From Sva-07 sp963728195 (GTDB taxonomy: Bacteria; Actinomycetota; Acidimicrobiia; Acidimicrobiales; Ilumatobacteraceae), in assembly GCA_963728195.1 (NCBI GenBank), contig CAVSIX010000011.1, positions 186,001-250,000 on the forward strand: a stretch of 64,000 nucleotides of DNA, given 5' to 3'. This document shows positions 60,666-64,000 of the stretch, piece by piece. Numbering within the stretch: the stretch's first letter is position 1; each line of letters opens with the position of its first letter. The translations under genes and the position numbers were made by a program. The notes under the pieces were generated by a model. That model did not search any database. It was not told the DNA's origin and worked only from the letters and a program-made list of their open reading frames with translations.

Positions 60666-61906
60666 CGGGTGGGCGGTTCGGCTACTCGATCGTGGCGTCG
60701 GCGCTCCACGACGCCGCCGCCGTCGGCACCTTGACCGCACCGATCCGCGAACTGCTCGACGGTCTCGGTGGGAGCGCCGTCGGCTCGGCCGACGCCGGAG
60801 GACTCTCTCCTCATCTTCTCGTGGTCGCCACGGGGGGAACCGAACGGCTACTGCTCGACGCGGCCGCCGCACGCCGGGCCACACATCCGCACGATCCGAC
60901 CGTGCTCGTCGCCCACCGCGCGCACAATTCGCTTCCGGCTGCGCTGGAGACGTTGGCTGCCATCCAGCAGTCCGGCGGTCGGGGCCGCATCGTGTCGCTC
61001 ACCGGTCACGCCGGGGCCGATCGCAGCGCCCTCGACGAGGTGGTCGGCGACCTCCGTGCGATCGTGACGATGCGTTCGGCTCGTCTCGGCGTGGTCGGTG
61101 GGCCTTCGTCATGGCTCGTCGCCAGCAGTCCCGACCCCGAGGTCGTGCGGCGTCGGTGGGGTCCCGAGGTCGTCACGGTGGAGCCGACGCGGATGATCGA
61201 GCTGACCCGGACGCCGGTGACGCCGACCGGTGCGCTCGCCCGACGGTTCACGTCGGTCGCCGACCCGGCGCACACGGTCGACCGGCGCAACGTCGAGCAT
61301 GCGATGGGCGTGCGGTCGGCGTTGCTCGACGTGCTCGACGACGACGAGCTCGACGCGGTCACCGTCCGATGTTTCGACCTGCTGGACGATCCGGGCACGT
61401 CAGGATGTCTCGCCCTGGCCAGCTTGAACGACGACGGCATCGTGGCCGGCTGCGAAGGAGACGTGCCGTCGGCGCTGGCGATGCTCTGGGTCCGACACCT
61501 CCTCGGCCGGCCGACGTGGATGGCGAACCCCGCTGCCGTCGACATCGATCGGAACGAACTGCTCCTCGCCCACTGCACGGTCGCGCCGTCGATGGTCGAG
61601 AGCTTCACGCTCGACACCCATTTCGAGTCGGGCATCGGCGTGGGGATCAGCGGACACTTCGCGGCGCAGCCGGTCACGCTGATCCGTCTGGGCGGAGCCG
61701 ATCTCGACCGGTGCTGGATCGCCGAAGGGGACATCGTGTCGAGCGGTGACGAGGCCGACCTCTGTCGGACGCAGGTGACGATCGAGCTGACGAGCGGTGA
61801 CGTCGGCGACCTGCTCACCCGGCCGCTCGGCAACCATCTCGTCCTGGTGGCCGGCCGCCACGAACGAAGGCTGCGCAACTGGTGGAGCCTGGTCGTCGCC
61901 GACTGA
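60662..61906 (+). CDS. L-fucose/L-arabinose isomerase-like protein
   Basis: 414 residues. The C-terminal half shows the ketol-isomerase pattern: LALASLNDDGIVAGCEGDVPSALAMLWVRHLLGRPTWMANPAAVDIDRNELLLAHCTVAPSM, with the Glu, Asp and His expected to hold the metal. The N-terminal half is poorly conserved. Full FucI is ~590 residues, so this is the short, uncharacterised branch. Coupled to thioredoxin by a four-base overlap, an odd partner for a sugar isomerase. Confidence 0.75.
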   Translation: MTGGRFGYSIVASALHDAAAVGTLTAPIRELLDGLGGSAVGSADAGGLSPHLLVVATGGTERLLLDAAAARRATHPHDPTVLVAHRAHNSLPAALETLAAIQQSGGRGRIVSLTGHAGADRSALDEVVGDLRAIVTMRSARLGVVGGPSSWLVASSPDPEVVRRRWGPEVVTVEPTRMIELTRTPVTPTGALARRFTSVADPAHTVDRRNVEHAMGVRSALLDVLDDDELDAVTVRCFDLLDDPGTSGCLALASLNDDGIVAGCEGDVPSALAMLWVRHLLGRPTWMANPAAVDIDRNELLLAHCTVAPSMVESFTLDTHFESGIGVGISGHFAAQPVTLIRLGGADLDRCWIAEGDIVSSGDEADLCRTQVTIELTSGDVGDLLTRPLGNHLVLVAGRHERRLRNWWSLVVAD

Positions 61907-61908
61907 CT

Positions 61909-61939
61909 GTCACGTTCGACCCGGCACGGTGTGACAGTT
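61909..61939 (+). repeat. 31-bp dispersed repeat, copy 2
   Basis: Begins GTCACGTTCGACC three bases after the isomerase-like gene stop. Inverted relative to copy 1 at 60154, so the two copies bracket the thioredoxin/isomerase pair. Ends GTC/GAC arms can pair, so it may also work as a terminator. Confidence 0.8.
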
Positions 61940-62005
61940 CGGTGTGACGGTTCGAAGAATTGTCTCAAGTCCGCGCACATCCCCGCCGATGACGAGCGGA
62001 ATCGG

Positions 62006-62011
62006 TATCTT
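62006..62011 (+). promoter_or_regulatory. -10 element TATCTT for the binding-protein gene
   Basis: TATCTT would start RNA about 22 bases before the GTG; an AGGAG lies six bases ahead of the start, so this gene has a normal leader, unlike many neighbours. Confidence 0.4.
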
Positions 62012-62040
62012 TCGTGCCGACCGTTCGAACAGGAGTCACC

Positions 62041-64000
62041 GTGCGCACAAGCCAGTCCAATCGAGCGGTCGCCGTGCTGCTCGCCGCCGCCGTGATCATC
62101 GCCGGATGCAGTAGCGACGACGACGACGCCAGCCCGACCACGGAGGCGTCGCCGGCGACGACCGAGGCCGCGGCCCCCGAGACGACGGAGGCGTCGCTCA
62201 CGGGCGAGGGACTCGAAGTGGGACTCCTCGCACCGTCGCGGGGCCTGCTGGCGAGTCTTTTCCAGGGCCAGGAGCGCGGCAGCGCCTTGGCGGCCAGCGA
62301 TGTCGATGCGGCGGGCGGCGTGTTGGACGGCCCGCTGACGATCACCAGCTACCCGGCTGATCCTGGCGCCGCACCGAGCGAGAACGTGCAGACCGCAGTG
62401 GACGGCGGCGCACAGTCGTTGATCGGCCCGGCCAGCTCCGACGACGCCGTCGCGGTGCGCGACGAGGTGGCGTCGTTGGACTCGATCACGTGCAGTGCGT
62501 CGGCGACGCTTCCCAGCATCACCCGCGACCAGGAGACGATGGCGCTGTTCCGCACGGCGCTGCCCGACGACATCACGACCACGTATCTCACCTCGGTCAT
62601 CGTCGACCGTCGGGATGCCGTGTCGCCCGACGCCGCCTGGAATGTCGCCATCGTGGCGCGTGACGATGCGTACGGGCAGTCGATCAGCAACGGTCTCGCC
62701 GCCACGCTGCAAGCCGCCGGCATCACGCCGACGGTCATCGGCTACAACCCTCGCCGCGTGAACTTCGCCGGCACTGCTGAGCAGGTCGCCGCCGCAGCGC
62801 CCGATCTCACCGTGCTCGTCACCTACGCAGAGGGCTTCAACCTGTTGTCGAGCCTCCTGTCGGCCGGTCTCGACCCGGCGTCGATGATGGGTCTCGATGC
62901 CTTCTTCGTGCCCCGCGCGGCGGACATCGCGTCGTCGACGACCGACGACCCGGCCGCCACCGACGGCTTCACCGCCGTGGGCTCGATGGGCGACAAGGCG
63001 TTCCTCGCCCGACTGTACGAGGACGATCCGACCGGCCAGATCTCGTTTGCTCCCCAGGCGTACGACTGCGCCATCGTCCTGGCGCTCGCCACGGCGTCGG
63101 TCGACGCCGGCGACTCCGACGCGATGGGCGATGCGGTGCAGTCGGTCACCGGTGGCGGGGTTCCGTGCACCACCTACGCCGACTGCCTCGACAAGTTCAA
63201 CGCCGGCGAGGACATCGACTACGACGGCGTGTCCGGCCAGCTCGCGATCGACGCCAACGGTGACCCGACGTTCGCTCGGTTCACCACGGCGGTCCTCCAG
63301 AACGGCGAGGTCGCCGACATCTCGAGCACCGACGTCGACGTCGCCGACCTCCGTCGCCAGCAGGAGGCCTACGCCGCTGCGGCGCAGATCACCCAGATCC
63401 AGCTGGCGCTCACGTTCCTCGGCTTCTACAGCGGCCCGATCAACGGACTCGACACACCGGAGTTCCAAGCAGCGCTCGCCGCATTCCAGACGTCGGTCGG
63501 ATTGCCCCCGACGGGTATCTACGACGAAGCCACCGACGCCGCCCTGCGCGCCGCACTCGGCTCGTATGCCGACCTGCTCTCGGCGACGACCGCGGACATC
63601 CAGCGTCTGATGACCGACCTCGGGTTCTACACCGGCCCGATCGACGGTGTGTGGACCGAGGAACTGACGCGGTCGATCCAGGCACTGCAGGCCGAACTCG
63701 GCGTGCCGCAGACCGGCGTGCTCGATGCAGCGACGCTGCGTGCGATCTACGCCGCGGGCCAGGAGAGCGGGGCGACGACCACGACGGTCGCACCGTCGAC
63801 GACGACGCCGGACACCACGGCGCCGCCGACGACCGCACCGGAGACGACGGCAACGCCGACGACGGCCCCGGCCACGACGGCGCCGCCCACGGTGCCACCG
63901 ACGACCGTCCCCCCGCCGGAGCCGCTGCCGACGCTGCTCGATGCCTTGCGCGACGCACCGGAGTACTCGGACTACGTTCGCTTGCTCGAAGCCGCCGACT
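62041..64000 (+). CDS. Periplasmic-binding lipoprotein with two peptidoglycan-binding domains, 3' end cut
   Basis: Open to the window end (653 codons seen). Signal peptide and lipobox IAGC near residue 23, then a Thr/Glu/Ala linker. A branched-chain amino-acid-type binding domain follows (VGLLAPSRGLLASLFQGQERG, SLIGPASSDDAVAV, YGQSISNGLAATLQ, ~residues 60-430). Next are two PG_binding_1 repeats (IQLALTFLGFYSGPINGLD and IQRLMTDLGFYTGPIDGVW), a Thr/Pro-rich linker, and LPTLLDALRDAPEYSDYVRLLEAA, which looks like the start of a fasciclin domain. Surface-anchored sensor or adhesin rather than a simple transporter part (inference); no permease is seen. Confidence 0.8.
   Translation, partial: MRTSQSNRAVAVLLAAAVIIAGCSSDDDDASPTTEASPATTEAAAPETTEASLTGEGLEVGLLAPSRGLLASLFQGQERGSALAASDVDAAGGVLDGPLTITSYPADPGAAPSENVQTAVDGGAQSLIGPASSDDAVAVRDEVASLDSITCSASATLPSITRDQETMALFRTALPDDITTTYLTSVIVDRRDAVSPDAAWNVAIVARDDAYGQSISNGLAATLQAAGITPTVIGYNPRRVNFAGTAEQVAAAAPDLTVLVTYAEGFNLLSSLLSAGLDPASMMGLDAFFVPRAADIASSTTDDPAATDGFTAVGSMGDKAFLARLYEDDPTGQISFAPQAYDCAIVLALATASVDAGDSDAMGDAVQSVTGGGVPCTTYADCLDKFNAGEDIDYDGVSGQLAIDANGDPTFARFTTAVLQNGEVADISSTDVDVADLRRQQEAYAAAAQITQIQLALTFLGFYSGPINGLDTPEFQAALAAFQTSVGLPPTGIYDEATDAALRAALGSYADLLSATTADIQRLMTDLGFYTGPIDGVWTEELTRSIQALQAELGVPQTGVLDAATLRAIYAAGQESGATTTTVAPSTTTPDTTAPPTTAPETTATPTTAPATTAPPTVPPTTVPPPEPLPTLLDALRDAPEYSDYVRLLEAAD

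Overview
This is a chromosomal window from a high-GC actinobacterium. Protein style and gene content (Thr/Glu/Ala-rich secreted proteins with TT-E-A linkers, frequent GTG starts, a GatCAB operon, an acyl-CoA dehydrogenase and a deazaflavin-type nitroreductase) fit the class Acidimicrobiia, probably an Ilumatobacter-like marine or soil lineage. That placement is inference from translated sequence only. No rRNA, tRNA, CRISPR array, phage, insertion sequence or transposase was seen. Most of the window is housekeeping metabolism in short operons.

Layout. 1-5.7 kb: truncated lgt, an orphan sugar-type ABC ATPase, a GH36 alpha-galactosidase and a DUF2786 protein. 5.8-9.0 kb: gatC-gatA-gatB. 9.1-14.2 kb: SDR and acyl-CoA dehydrogenase, a TetR/deazaflavin-protein divergent pair with two identical operators, and a KhtT/KhtU-like K+/H+ antiporter pair. 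14.3-24.2 kb: ilvD, a serine hydrolase, small membrane proteins, a flavin reductase, folate and threonine enzymes, a LysR regulator, inositol-phosphate synthase and folD. 24.3-27.9 kb: ilvB-ilvN-ilvC behind an attenuator whose tiny leader peptide ends in Leu-Leu-Val-Val-Leu-Ile. 28-34.5 kb: YhhN, O-acetylhomoserine sulfhydrylase, PAC2, serC, a frameshifted aminotransferase and a DUF368 protein. 34.5-39.2 kb: cobO-cobT facing a cobalamin riboswitch and a B12 uptake operon. 39.3-45.3 kb: a frameshifted class II aldolase, LtrA, an EamA transporter, zwf and gnd. 45.3-53.2 kb: an unrecognised WXG100-like gene pair, then a thiamine operon (TPP riboswitch, thiamine kinase, ThiB, ThiP, ThiQ), a TauE exporter and a sulfurtransferase. 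53.2-64 kb: AcuI-like reductase, a saccharopine-dehydrogenase-like protein facing an amine oxidase plus aminotransferase pair, two very small ORFs, a CHAD-CYTH protein, thioredoxin plus a sugar-isomerase-like protein, and a truncated multidomain lipoprotein.

The most interesting non-genic signal is a set of dispersed repeats. A 40-bp palindrome occurs five times without gaps; two copies form the end of one thiamine gene and the start of the next. A 37-bp hairpin occurs four times, always touching a stop codon, and looks like a reusable terminator. A 31-bp element occurs twice as inverted repeats around the thioredoxin/isomerase pair. Many genes have a TANNNT -10 element only 4-9 bases from the start codon, which suggests widespread leaderless transcription. 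Two genes each carry one extra base that splits the reading frame.
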